Shown in pieces: positions 1-11,041 of a DNA stretch of 64,000 nucleotides. Origin of the DNA: Gnetum montanum (taxonomy: Eukaryota; Streptophyta; Gnetopsida; Gnetales; Gnetaceae); assembly GCA_015680685.1 (NCBI GenBank), contig MNCI01008925.1:952874-1016873 (forward strand), given 5' to 3'. The position numbers were made by a program, and so were the translations under genes. The notes under the pieces were generated by a model. The model saw nothing but the letters and a program-made list of their open reading frames with translations. It made no database searches and had not been told where the DNA came from. How positions within the stretch are numbered: position 1 is the first letter of the stretch; every line of letters starts with the position of its first letter.

Positions 1-1020
1 CAGCGTCCAGCATGTCCAAGTGTTTACGTTGTGCATATGCTGGTGTCAGCGTGTCAGTGTGACCATCAGCATGTCCAATGTTTATGTTGCATTTTGAGCC
101 CACTTTTGACCTGTGAGACCCGTTTTTGGAGTGGATCTACATGCCTAAGGTCAAGAGGGTTCTGCACATCTATTTTGAGCTGGTTTGGATGCTGTTTTGG
201 CACACTTTTGGTTGGTCACGCTGCCTAGCGTGACCTCAGCATGACCTCAGCGTGACCAAGTGTTTATGCCTTGTTTTGAGCTGATTTTTGGACGTTGATG
301 CCTGTTTCTTGATGCTCAACTGCTGCTTGCACTCCAGGGTGGCCTGGATACTGAATTTGACTCCATTTTGCTACTGTTTTGGGCCAGTTTGGTTTGGACA
401 TGCTATGGTCATGCTGGCCAGCATGACCTCAGCGTGACCAACTAAAAATGCCACATTTGAGGCCTGAATTATGAGTTTTTGAAGCCTGTGAACATGTACA
501 AGTGCTGCTTGTTCCTAGGGGTTGCTCGAATGTCGAAGATGATACCTGAAAATGGTTAATTTCCCCTATTTTTGTTTGGTCACGCTATGCAGCATGACCT
601 TAGTGTGAACCCAGCGTGACCAACTGAAAATGGCTCAAAACATGTGATTTTGAGCTTGAATTTCAAGGTTCTAGATGCTGGGAGCTGCAGGGAACTCCGA
701 TGATGCTCAAGGGGGGTTGCATGCCCAAATTCGGCCTGTTTGGACTCAATTCTGGGGCTCCAGAAGTTGGTCATGCTATACACATGCTGGTCTTATGCTA
801 GGTAGCGTGACCATAGCGTGACCAAGGTGTATACAGCGAAAACCATGCATTTTGAGCCTAAAAACCTAGATTTCGGATGCCGGGAGTTGCAGCAATTGCC
901 TATGGGCCCCAGGAAACTTTGCCTATTCAATTGTGTGTTGTTTCATGTTTTTTTGGAGGCTCTTGAGTTTGGTCATGCTGTACTCATGTTGGGAAATGGC
1001 ATGACTTAGCTTGAGTCCTA
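1..1020 (+). repeat. Degenerate tandem array, period about 170-205 bp, roughly five units
   Basis: A motif of the form TTGGTCAYGCTR followed by GCATGACCTCAGCGTGACCAA recurs near 211, 400, 575, 766 and 970. Each copy is followed by a segment containing 'tttgagc'. Units are diverged and spacing varies. It lies inside element G, between the unseen upstream part and the 3' ORF. Some plant OTA elements carry tandem repeats upstream of the 3' LTR; that this is the same kind of feature is inference. Confidence 0.7.
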
Positions 1021-1027
1021 TCTAAAA

Positions 1028-1561
1028 GTGCTAGGCCAAAATTTTGTGGTGTTTCAGAACCAAGTGCTCCAACAGCACCGAGAAGGAGGTGATGCATGGC
1101 AATCTATCTTTGATGGGTTGAATGACTACAATAAATTTGAAATCTACCTTAAGGAGATACAGATTGAGGAGATGATAGAATACATGGAGCTTGCCAACCT
1201 TCGCTATGCAAACCTAGCTACGCTTATCGCCGGAAGACTATGGTTAGAACTAGAAAAATAAGTGGCCGCCTCATATTTCCTATACAAGGGAGAGTTCCAG
1301 GTGCACAAAGCAATGAAGCAAAAGCTGGAAATGGCAAACACAGAACTCACAGTCACTGCACAAGCTTTGAAGGACAACGTACAGTCGCGGAGAACCTAGC
1401 TCGTAGGATGAATGACTACCAGTAGCTGTAGGCATTAATCTGAGCGTTTGACATCAAACGAAAGTAGTTCGTAGCCTGGTTTGTCAACCTCAAAGAACTC
1501 TTCCTGGTGCTGCCATGCCCTTGGGAAGTTCCAGGTCCAGCACACATTGGAGAAGCTGCCT
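1028..1561 (+). pseudogene. Decayed 3' ORF of element G, unknown function, coiled-coil-like
   Basis: Not recognised. The frame from 1028 gives 77 residues rich in charged and hydrophobic residues (IQIEEMIEYMELANLRYAN) to a TAA at 1259-1261. The same frame then stays open for about 45 more codons (VHKAMKQKLEMANTELTVTA). A one-base frame change near 1380 leads into another charged stretch (LARRMNDYQ). That stretch is broken by TAG/TGA codons, several at places where one transition would give Gln or Arg, and ends near 1561. Heptad-like leucines suggest a coiled coil. There is no similarity that I can see to gag, protease, RT or integrase. It lies between a tandem array and the 3' LTR, where some plant gypsy elements have an extra ORF. 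Whether it ever made protein is unknown. Confidence 0.45.
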
Positions 1562-1976
1562 AGACTGTGAATGATCCTAGAAGCAAAGAAGAAAAGATGA
1601 GGGCTCTCCTAGAAGCTTTCCAGCTACCTCTAGAAGTGGTAGCTGCTGCAGGGCAACCGTCATTCATGCCACCACCAACGCATGGGCCAGAGGCTGGAGA
1701 AGGTCCATCAGAACCACCACCCCTAGGGATGGTGTAACCTTCTTCAACAATTTTGTGCATCATTCTACATGGCAAAGACTTCAGGACCAACGAGGTGTTC
1801 AATTTTGTCTCTAAACACCACCATTTTTGTAATTTGTCCTTCTCTGTAACTCAGGCACTTGGTCAAGTTAATGTTGTGTCATGTGTGTGTCAATTCATGT
1901 GCATTGTTAATAAAATTCCATACCTTCCAAATTGTAGAGTAACTCGATGACGAGTTTTTACTCAGTCGTGGGGGTA
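1562..1976 (+). other. 3' untranslated region and polypurine tract of element G
   Basis: Non-coding. From about 1900 it matches the 3' ends of A, D, E and H: 'ccataccttccaa', then 'gatgacgagtttttactcagtcgtgggggta'. The polypurine tract 1968-1976 abuts the LTR start TGATGAAG. It primes plus-strand synthesis in LTR retrotransposons. Confidence 0.7.
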
Positions 1977-2837
1977 TGATGAAGTGTCATTAAGTCGATG
2001 CGTCGACACAACCCTGTCAACGTAGCCTTTCATGCGTCGACGTGGCTCCGTTTACATGGAGCCTATTTTGGCCTATAAATAAGAGGACCTTCCGCCTCAT
2101 TTAGGTACTTTTCAGTTAGTTGTAGCAAAGCTCTTGCAGTTTGTTCCCACAGGAGATAGAATATTTTCCAAGTGCCTGCAGCAGGTGTAAGAAAAGTGAT
2201 CGGCTCTTTATTCGAGCGTTGATGTATCTAGGCCCATTGGCATGACAGCAATAAAGATGAACTCTTCAAGCATTCCTTGCATCATTTGGACTTAGCTATT
2301 TTATGCATTTAGTAGTTTAATATGTTTATGCTTTGTTAGTTACTTAAGTTTATGTTATTGATATTTTAATCACTTTCGCTCATTCGTAGTTCATAAAGGC
2401 CATAAGTACGACCATATCAAACATGAATCAAACACTTGGTAAGCCCAGTGACGCTTAACATCTGGTAACCCAAAAGTGTTAGGAGATGCTCAAAACATGC
2501 TCGGAAGATGGGATCGGATACTTATGCTAGAAATAGTTAGAGCATAAGCTAGGATAATTATAGATTAGATAATAGTTTATTCCTTACTCTTCATACCTTA
2601 ATTAGCTGCCAAAAGATAAGTAAAAAGCTATAAAAATCATTAGTCTTAATCTCACTTAACCATCATAATCGGAACATCACAAGTGAGGTTAGGAAGATGA
2701 TGACCGTTCTAACCCAAGGTTTCGCTGGTTAGGATTTGGTGTATGTTAAGTGCTTACAGTCCATGGAATTTGACCGAGTCGTGTGTGAACGCCCATGATT
2801 CGCATGGTTGGGCGTAGGGGTACCTAGCCACTCATCA
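1977..2837 (+). repeat. 3' LTR of element G (861 bp)
   Basis: It starts TGATGAAG after the PPT and ends GCCACTCATCA. U3 carries two GCGTCGAC motifs (palindromic core GTCGAC). The TATA box is TATAAATAAG at 2074-2083. In R, TCTTTATT (2205-2212) and AATAAAGA (2250-2257) form an inverted repeat around the poly(A) signal. U5 has the repeated 'ctTGGTAAgCCCAG / cTGGTAACCCA' motif near 2440-2475. Confidence 0.85.
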
Positions 2838-4181
2838 GAGGGAATAGATTATAAGGAGACCTTTTCTCCTATATCTAAGAAGGACTTCCTCTATGTTATC
2901 ATGGCATTGGTTGCCCATTTTGATCTTGAATTACATCAAATGGATGTGAAATCAACATTCCTTAATGGTGATCTAGAGGAAGAGGTTTCTATGAAACAAC
3001 CTAAAGATTTTCCTCTAGCAATGATGAGCAATTGGTATGTAAGCTCAAGAAATCCATATATGGATTGAAATAGGCCTCTCGTCAATGGTACTTAAAATTC
3101 CATGATATCATCACTTAATTTGGTTTTGAAGAAAACATCATGGATCAATGTATATACCAAAAGGTCAATGGGAGCAAAATTTGTTTCTTGTTTTATATGT
3201 GGATGATATCCTTCTTGCAACCAATAATAGTGGATATCTATACAAGGTGAAACATTTTCTTTCTAAGAATTTTGAGATGAAGGATCTAGGTGAGGCATCT
3301 TATGTCATTAGCATTCAGATCCATAGGAACAGATCTAGATGTATTCTGGGATTGTTATAGGAAAACTATATCAATAAAGTTTTAGAGAGATTTCAGATGA
3401 AAGATTTTTCACCAAGTATAGCACCCATTATGAAGGGTGACAAGTTTAATTTGAACTAGTGCCCTAGGAATGATTTGGAGAAGAGTCAGATGAGCAACAT
3501 TTTGTATGCTTCAACTATTGGAAGCCTTATGTATGCTCAAGTCTGCACAAGACCTGACATTGCATTTGCTATGGGAATGTTGGGTAGATATCAAAGTAAT
3601 CCAGGAATTGACCACTACAGGGTTGCAAAGAAAGTGATGACGTACCTTCAAGGTACAAAAGACTACATGCTTATGTATAGACAAACTAACTCCTTGGAGG
3701 TGATTGGCTACTTCGATTCAGACTTTGCTAGTTGTGTTGATTCACAGAAATCCACATCTGGTTATATTTTTATGCTAGCTAGAGGGGCTATATCCTGGAG
3801 GAGTGGAAAGAGAATATTTATTGCTACTTCCACAAGGGAGGAAAAGTTAGTTTCTTGTCTTGAGGCTACTTCACATGGTGTATGGTTAAAGAGTTTCATA
3901 ACAGGGCTTAAAATTGTGGATTTTATATCTAGCCCATTAAGAATGTTTTGTGACGATTCAGCTGCTATCTTTATGGCTAAGAATAATAAGAGTGGCAATC
4001 AAAGTAAATACATCGACATAAAGTACTTAGCCATAATGGAACGCATTAAAGAAAACAAAGTGGTCATTACACTTATAAGCACTGAATTAATGATAGCTAA
4101 TCCTTTCACAAAAGGAATGCCATCAAAGTCATTTAAGGATCATGTAGTTCGGATGGGACTTGGTTCCATAATGTAATTTTT
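2838..4181 (+). pseudogene. Ty1/copia reverse transcriptase-RNase H remnant
   Basis: It begins mid-RT (GIDYKETFSPISKKD, LELHQMDVKSTFLNGDLEEEV) because G inserted upstream. The copia RT catalytic motif YVDD is intact in LVLYVDDILLATNN (about 3190-3230). RNase H follows in the frame 3475-4176: TRPDIAFAMGMLGRYQ, YFDSDFASCVDSQKSTSGYIF, KYIDIKYLAIMERI, and a C-terminal MGL-type end. Stop codons near 3068, 3358 and 3457 and at least one frame change break the chain, so it cannot make functional Pol. Gag, protease and integrase are not in the window. Order and motifs are those of the plant copia Pol C-terminus. Confidence 0.88.
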
Positions 4182-4465
4182 TGTACAAAAAATTTATAGT
4201 CTTAATGAAACTCTTATTCAGTTGTGCTATTTTCTCATATGGTTTGCGTGTATAGTTATTGGAGAAACTACACATATGGTAGGGCCTTGAATGAACATTG
4301 GATTTATTCATAAAGTTATGTTACCATATAAGGAATTATGTTTGAGAGATAATGCATTGTAATACATGGAAGATAATACTCACATTAAGAGGAACTATCA
4401 CCATAATTCATGCATTTCTTTCTTAAGCTCTAGACTTGATTAGATATGGAGACCAAGTGGGAGAT
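4182..4465 (+). other. Copia 3' untranslated region and polypurine tract
   Basis: AT-rich sequence between the RNase H stop and the copia 3' LTR. 'accaagtgggagat' (4452-4465) is a typical copia polypurine tract directly before TGTAACAC. No gene seen. Confidence 0.65.
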
Positions 4466-4694
4466 TGTAACACGCATTTACGCATTGAAGTGGCCTTCAT
4501 ATCTATTGATACTTATACATGTTGGCATAAAGCATTTTTGCATTGGCATTGGGGTGGCATCCACATTCAGATGGGGTTTTGGGTCTCTTATTTTTAAAAT
4601 TTTCTCTCATGGTAATCGATTCCATGGCCTATAAATTCATTCTTGATAGGAGAACAAAGGTACCACGAATCATAGCAAGATTGCAGTCCAGGTC
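4466..4694 (+). repeat. Copia 3' LTR, left piece (interrupted by element A)
   Basis: It starts TGTAACACGC after the PPT. A possible TATA (cctataaattc) lies near 4629. The LTR is cut at 4694 by insertion of element A; the TSD copy is AGGTC 4690-4694. It resumes at 11862. The far end was not located. Confidence 0.65.
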
Positions 4695-5597
4695 TGATGG
4701 GATGTGATATCGCATGGGCCACAATATCACGTACGCAATATTGCATCTTCCCCTACAATATCGTGTACGCAAGATCGCAACTCATCGCCAAATCTATAAA
4801 TAAGAGGTGGCTCTCCCTTATTTCATAGTACTTGCAATATCGCGTACGCGAGATCGCAACTCGCTGTCAAATCTATAAATAAGAGGTGGCTCTCCCTTGT
4901 TTCATAGTAGAGGCTAGACCGTAGCAAAGCTTTGGAAATTTTTCCACTCCAAAGATAGGATAATTTCCATGTACCCGCAGTAGGAGTCTCAAAGTGAACG
5001 GATCTTTATTTGAGCAAATATTGTACCTGAGCACAAGTTTGTGTACAGAAATAAAGACAAAATTTTGGATAAACCTTGCAATGCATGGACTAAGCTAAAT
5101 AGGACTTTCTTTATTGTTATTTATTATTCATTATTTTAATGCTTTATTAGTTAATTAAATCTCTCTCAACCCTTCTCTCCTAGTTAAGTGCATTCAGTAC
5201 GACCGCTTCGAGCACGTGCGTTACGCTTGGTAATCCCAGCAACGACTAGTGTTTGGTAATCCCAAAGTTTGCATTGGCTTAGGGTGTGAACGGTAAGTGG
5301 GAATGGATACTGCTGCTAGGCATTAGAACTTAGTTAGTTAAAGTTAGTTACTTAGTCTCTTCACCTCCACCTCATTAATCATAGGCGATAAAAAAGAAAA
5401 GATATAAAAATCACATACCTCAGACTTACTTAACCATACAACCATGACAAATACAAGTAAGTCTAGGAAGACAATGAATGATTAACCTTAAGTGTTTCAT
5501 AAGGCGTGTAGGCACTTAGTCTACGGAGTTCGACCAGATCACATGTGTAATGCTCGTATTCGTATGGTTGAGTGTAGGGGTACCTCGCCACTCATCA
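4695..5597 (+). repeat. 5' LTR of element A (903 bp) with duplicated promoter segment
   Basis: It starts TGATGGGATG and ends CTCATCA. U3 has 'aatatcg.gtacgc' cassettes. A 79-bp tandem duplication places two TATAAATAAG boxes at 4795-4804 and 4874-4883; the 3' LTR has only one. The TCTTTATTT...AAATAAAGA inverted repeat around the poly(A) signal is present (about 5003-5060). U5 has the TTGGTAATCCCAG repeats (about 5229-5263). Confidence 0.9.
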
Positions 5598-5598
5598 C

Positions 5599-5616
5599 TG
5601 GCGCCGTTGCCAAGGA
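5599..5616 (+). promoter_or_regulatory. Primer binding site of element A (tRNA-Asp type)
   Basis: TGGCGCCGTTGCCAAGGA, one base after the LTR. It is complementary, with one or two mismatches, to the 3' end of plant tRNA-Asp (…CCCCGGCAACGGCGCCA). This primer is used by Athila-type elements. Confidence 0.85.
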
Positions 5617-5743
5617 CTAAGTTGTTTGTGCACTAAGTAGAACATAGGAAATTATCCACATCGTTGGGAGCTTAAACGAACCCTTAATTTTAATTAGAAG
5701 AAAATTTAAATAACAGGTAATCAGCACACCAAACAAAGTTAAA

Positions 5744-8700
5744 ATGTCTTCTTCTTCTAACAAAAGAACTTCACCATCTAGGGATCACACAAGAGACCAT
5801 CGGCAGTCTAACACACATAACCAAAATCTACCAATTCCTCAACAACATCGGGTAGTATATGCTCATCACGATGAGTATATACTCGATTTTACTCTTATCC
5901 TTCATCAGGATGAACAATTGCATTGGTGTGACTTGCAAGGTAACATAGTGTTACCTCCAGATCGGGCAGTCCCTAACATGCTCCTTTGTGCTCTAGCACA
6001 GATTGACATGACACAGCTATACGCTGAATACATTGTGTGTGATTACAACACAATGGATTACCATCCTACAGAAGCACAACGTCAAAGGAACTTGCGGAAA
6101 GAGAGCCACCATACATCATTGAAGGGAAAAGGCCCCCAAAATGCTTCACCCGTCATAAGAGAAATTAAGAGTGATGAACCTATCTCAATAGGCTCTCCAC
6201 TAAATGATGTTCCCCCTCCTAACGATAGTGTGGAGGTTGGGTATCAGACCCTTCACTCCATGATTCACAACCCTTATTCTGATACCCATGAACACCAAGT
6301 GTTCAACGAGGGAACACAAACACAAGATAAGGATGAGCATTCTGATCGTCATCACGATCAGGGCAGGAATCACAGAAGAGAAGGTAAGAAACATCGTCAT
6401 GGCGATGGTTCCCCTTCTTCTTCCCCTTCATCACATCATTCACCCTCTCCTTCCACATCAGGATGCAGTCACAAAGAGCACAACGATGAGGATAAGGGTA
6501 AGAAAAATGAGAACCCTCGAGGAGAGAGTTGAGAGTGAGGACGAGGGCATTCTAGAGAGTCAAGGCATAGAAGGGAAAGTAGGGAACCACGTAGGCATCA
6601 TAGACATCATGAGAGAGATGACCATGATGAGCCCCTACTTGCCACTTGAAGTATATTAGACATCATGACGAGCCCCTACTTGCCACTTGAAGTATGTTAG
6701 ACATCATGGAGGCAATTAGAATACCTACAAGGCACCAAAAAGATAGTCGGATCAAGAGACTAGACATGAATAATATCCCCCGATTTGAGGGGGGATAAAA
6801 TGTTGATCTGCAGAACCACTTACAAGCATTCCATGATGCCTACGCCTTGCAAAATATTGAAAATGAGTGGTAGAAGTTAAAGTTGTTCCCTATGACACTC
6901 ATAAAAGAAGCGGAAGGCTGGTACCGGTCCTTAGAACCGAAAACCATTAGGAGGTGGAGTACGATGCTAGAATTGTTCAACAATAAATACCAAACATACT
7001 CTAGAGTGTCCAACTTGCGTAAGCAGATCCAAGGATGGAAGTAGGGTAATCACAAACCCTTGGATGCTACCATGGACCGATATTATGCATTGTTACATCG
7101 TTGCCCAAGCCATGGTTATGCACAACGGGATCAACTCCGCCACCTAGTAGATGGGCTAAGACATGAAACCAAGGGAACCCTTGGTACATATGCCCAAGGG
7201 AGACTATTAGAACTTAGGTCCCATGAAATCCATAGATTGTTGGAGTAAGTAGCTAAAGAAGAAGGGGAGCTACGCAAAAGACAAAGCGCGGAAGAGTACA
7301 ACCGCGATCCTTCCCTCCAAAAGAGGGAAGTGAGATTCTATGATGAAGAGGATGAGTCACCACTTGAAGATTTGGTGAATAGAAAAACCTTGCCTCTTTA
7401 GAAGTTAACAACAGAAGTGGTAGCTAAGGTAGATCAAATATAGGACTCCTTAGATAGTAGATTTAAACTTGTCCTGAAAATCGTAGAGGAGTCTAAGGAA
7501 CGAAGTAGTGACCATGATAGAGAGATTCAGACTATGCACATAACAAGGGTAAGGGAAAAATGACTATCGCCGATGAGCTTGTGGATTCAGATAAAGACAA
7601 TGACGGTGGATGTGAGATCTACCAATATGACCATCCTAAGGGATGTTGCCCAATAATCTCACATCTACAAGAGTCTAAGGTGTATGCACTTAACCCAAGA
7701 CTTAACCAATAGCAAGCACCCCGTCGGTTACCTTATCCCCAAGGTAACCCAAAGCAGTTCCACCAACCATAAACGTATTATCCAAGTGGAATGCCGCCAC
7801 AACCTATCGGGCAACACCAGCAGTGGCAACACCCATGGTCATGGGGGATACCACTGCCTAGGCAACAATACCCTTACCAGCAACCAGACCAGTATGGCTA
7901 TTACGTGCAGCAGCCAGTTTCTCCAAGTGACTCTATGGGTCATGCAACTCCAAAATGTCACTACCAAGTTTGGGAGTATTTTAGGACTCCTTCTCCTATG
8001 GGAGACACACCACGTGCATACCATCCTCCGGATCTATCCGCCACTTTTGCATCGATAGTTCCAATGCCACCCGCTCCAACAATGCAAGGGGAACTCCCCA
8101 CTCAACTGCAGCAACGTAATGCTACGAGAGCTGTAAACCTTCAATCCGTTGCTAGTTCTGACAACTGCACAAAAAGAAGACCTTTCTTTAGAACCAAAAG
8201 CCCAAACAAGCTCTCACAACCACAAGCAATTGAGCCTACGACCACTCTTCCAACAAATAAGGCTTCGAAGCTCCCTTCAAATCAACAACAGAGCTCAATG
8301 CATACGATTATGTTAACACATACCATTATCGACTAGATCAAGGCGGTCCACCTTCCCAGGAAACTATATGATCCTGGGAGTCCCTTAATCTATCTCCAAG
8401 TCGCTAGGAATGAACCTCATAAGGCTCTTCTTGACTTAGGTTCCAGAGTTAACTTAATCTCACGAGAAATGTATAAAGCCTGGAACCTACCTCCACTCAA
8501 GAAGAGCAATATTCAACTAGAGCTGGCTAACCAGTCCATCACTATTCCTTTGGGATAGGTTGAGGACAATTTTACCACCGTGTGTGGTTGGTCATACCTA
8601 GCCTATTTCCTAGTGATCCATGTAAATAATGACAAAGGGGACTTCCCAATTATAATGGGAAGGGCACGACTGAGCACAGTAGATGCATGCCTAGGAATCC

Positions 8701-8804
8701 ATGATCTTTCCCTGGAGATATCTAAGGAAAATATTTATGGAAAGATCAAGAAGAAGAAGGTTCCATGCATCACATATAGTGACTCAGAGGGTGATGACAT
8801 ATAA
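5744..8804 (+). pseudogene. Element A gag-protease, broken
   Basis: The ATG at 5744 opens a 262-residue frame. Its N-terminal domain (VVYAHHDEYILDFTLILHQD, LQGNIVLPPDRAVPNMLLCA) is shared with C, D and E. A His/Arg/Ser-rich tract (about 6320-6480) follows, then a frame change. The central gag (NIPRFEG near 6775, then DATMDRYYALLHRCPSHGY from 7060) has stops such as TGG-TAG near 6870. A zinc-knuckle-like C..HPKGCCP lies near 7615-7655, then a Pro/Gln/Tyr-rich linker (7791-8336). The aspartic protease core follows: LLDLGSRVNLIS near 8430, ending with IIMGRARLSTVDACLGIHD in the frame 8580-8804. DLG is the usual active-site form in Athila-like proteases. Frame changes and stops make it non-functional. 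Confidence 0.85.
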
Positions 8805-9085
8805 GAATGTTCAGCATTTCCTGCATGTAACTGGTGTGCACTAGAGGATAACATACAAAAGTGCTTGTATGTAGCAACCACACAACAAGAGAACACCCAG
8901 TGGTTGACAACTAATTAAGAAAGCAACCCAAAAATATGCATGGAACGAACTAGGGGAACAACCTACACCCACAGCGAGAGCATAGATACATTGGAATATG
9001 AGCGTTGCCAACTTCCAACTCTTAACCTGAAAACATTAATTGGGAGAAGTTGGGCACTTCTCAAAAATTCAAACAAATGCTCATT
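8805..9085 (+). pseudogene. Remnant between protease and RT, ending at the pol deletion junction in element A
   Basis: Short coding remnant matching D and E downstream of the protease (CMEPT..LTYTYI type; here MERTRGTTYTHSESIDTLEYE from 8940). In D and E this leads into RT. Here it runs into 'gctcattatttcagatct' and 'catgggggagatgg', which in D and E lie after integrase. The junction is about 9060-9090. Everything from RT to the integrase C-terminus is missing. Confidence 0.75.
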
Positions 9086-11041
9086 ATTTCAGATCTCTCC
9101 CTTGCGATTTAGTCATGGGGGAGATGGCCACCTATGCTAATCATTCGGGGCCCTTGGTTCTTTTAAGTTTTTGTTTTACACATTTTTGTTTTACACGTTT
9201 TTTGTTTTACATATTTTTTGTTTTACAAATTTCTTTGACTTTTCTTGTTTTTGTTTTACAACATCGTTTATACTTTTTCATTTCTTTATGTGTGTGTGTG
9301 CTTATCTATTTTGTTAAGTTTGTCACCCAATAATTGCCCTAATGATGGATGAACTATTTTCTATTGATTGCTAATGTTTGGTTTTTATCTTTAAGTTTCG
9401 ATGTTGATATTGTGGCATGGTTCTTTTGATATGATAGGCAATGAGTTCACTTCATCCATACATCCACAACTTTCTATGGTCTCTCTTGGCTTGGAAATGT
9501 ACCATCCCTTTCTAAATAAGAACTATAACGAATCAGTGACTAGGCATTTCTCAAACTAAGGAAGGACTCAAGGATTGAAAAGGGTGTGACTTCAAGGGAA
9601 CTTAATGCATTTGTGTTGGCCATTCTCTTGGGTTCTTGGATGTTTCTTCTTGAGTTTTCTTATAGTTTCGATGTTGCCACATTATTGGGAAGCTGAGAAA
9701 ATAAAAATAACAAAGTCTTTGCATGGTGTGGTTCTCACGTATAAACATAAAAATAATAATAATAACAGTGAGAATTCAAAGCACACCCCTTAGACAAAAT
9801 AATCACTTGGGCTACAAGCACTAGTTGTGGAACTAAATAAAAATGTTCCCTCTAACTAAGGCCCTTCCTCACTTCCTATCTCCCTCTTTCGCTTCCTCGG
9901 AATGTTGGTGACTCTTTGGTGGAAGCATTCTTGTTACTTCAAGTGGATGGATTGGCCGAATGCATTAATGCAAAGTCACTGGATGTGGTTTGTTTGAGGC
10001 TGGATTTGGAATGGGATCTACTAAGTCACATTAACCATGAAATACACCAGGAGCTATACACCACCTTGTTCTTGGGATTCCATTCCTTTCTCTTCTTTCC
10101 ATTCTTCTCTCCATTGTTCACCTCATTACCGATTGTATCATTAGTGTATATTTTAGTTGATGCATTATTTTCTTATTGGTAGATTCTTGTGGTTAAGACT
10201 TTAACTCTTGTTTCCAAATGACATTCCTAGAGCCTACGGACTCTTTGAATGTAGGTTTGCCAGGGCATTAAGGGCATGAGCCTGCTTTGGGGAGGACCCA
10301 CTAGCATTCCTATTTGGGGCACCAGTTAATTTCTTTCCCTTAACATTTTTGCAATCCATTTTATTTTCTTCATTTCCATCTTGACATCCATTTCATCGAT
10401 GTTACAGTTGTATATTTTTCTTCATCCTTCTTATTCCTTTAAATTTTTTCCATTCTATCACTACCAGAGGTTCGCTCTCAGTCATGGGGGTCTTGGTCCA
10501 ATTTTTTTGATTTTTTTCTAACCCCTACACCTTCGGTAGCCACTAATATTATATCTCTAGATCCATATCAGCCATATCACAACTCAGCCAATGGACCTTT
10601 TACCGAAGCAAGGTATCAACTACATTGTGATTCATTTACCCTTGCTAATATAAATACTATGTTGTGTGTGCAGATGGAAATCATACACCAACGAATTGGA
10701 TCTGGAGGGAACACTTGGAATGGATCAGTGATGAAGTAACTATACAAGGAACAAGATTGATGGTGTGCTTATGGATGGACAACGAAAGGCGCAATCTTGG
10801 CATTGGCAGCAACAAAGTTCTTTTTTTTTCTCTCTCTCTCAGCTACCAAATAAGGTCTGATGTCAAATGTATAAAGTGTTCACTCTTGTTGTCGTGAACA
10901 CCAGTTTTTTCTTGTCTTGTAATAATGATCCGTTCACATGTCATCCCATTCACCATTAGTTCCATTTGAGTCAATAATCCCATACCTTCCCAATATTTTG
11001 TAAGGAACTTGAGGATGAGTTTTTATTCAGTCATGGGGGTA
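9086..11041 (+). other. Conserved non-coding 3' region and PPT of element A
   Basis: About 1.9 kb without a convincing ORF. It matches D (44680-46612) and E (54260-56213) block by block: 'gtgtgacttcaaggg', 'tctttgcatggtgtggttctcac', 'gaattcaaagcacacccctta', 'gcatgagcctgctttggggagg', 'cccctacaccttcggtag', 'ccataccttcccaatattttgtaagg'. It ends in the PPT GTCATGGGGGTA (11030-11041). Confidence 0.8.
9159..9262 (+). repeat. Short tandem TTTTTGTTTTACA repeat
   Basis: Four to five imperfect copies of a 17-20 bp unit (ttttgttttacacatt). The same place in D and E has only one or two copies, so this is a local expansion in A. Confidence 0.7.

Larger units (their letters stand above)
1..2837 (+). mobile_element. 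Element G: 3' part of a Ty3/gypsy retrotransposon, cut by the window edge
   Basis: The right end is a full LTR preceded by a polypurine tract (GTGGGGGTA, ending 1976), the same 3' end layout as elements A, D, E and H. The visible internal part holds a degenerate tandem array, a decayed coiled-coil-like ORF and a 3' untranslated stretch. No pol motif lies in the visible part. The sequence right of the LTR (from 2838) is copia reverse transcriptase read from mid-domain, so G inserted into a copia element whose left part lies outside the window. The upstream half and 5' LTR are not visible, so the TSD (possibly GAGGG at 2838-2842) cannot be checked. Confidence 0.8.

Noticed and set aside
9916-10182. 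88-codon ORF in element A 3' region
   Set aside because: Not kept in the matching regions of D and E; low-complexity Phe/Ser end.
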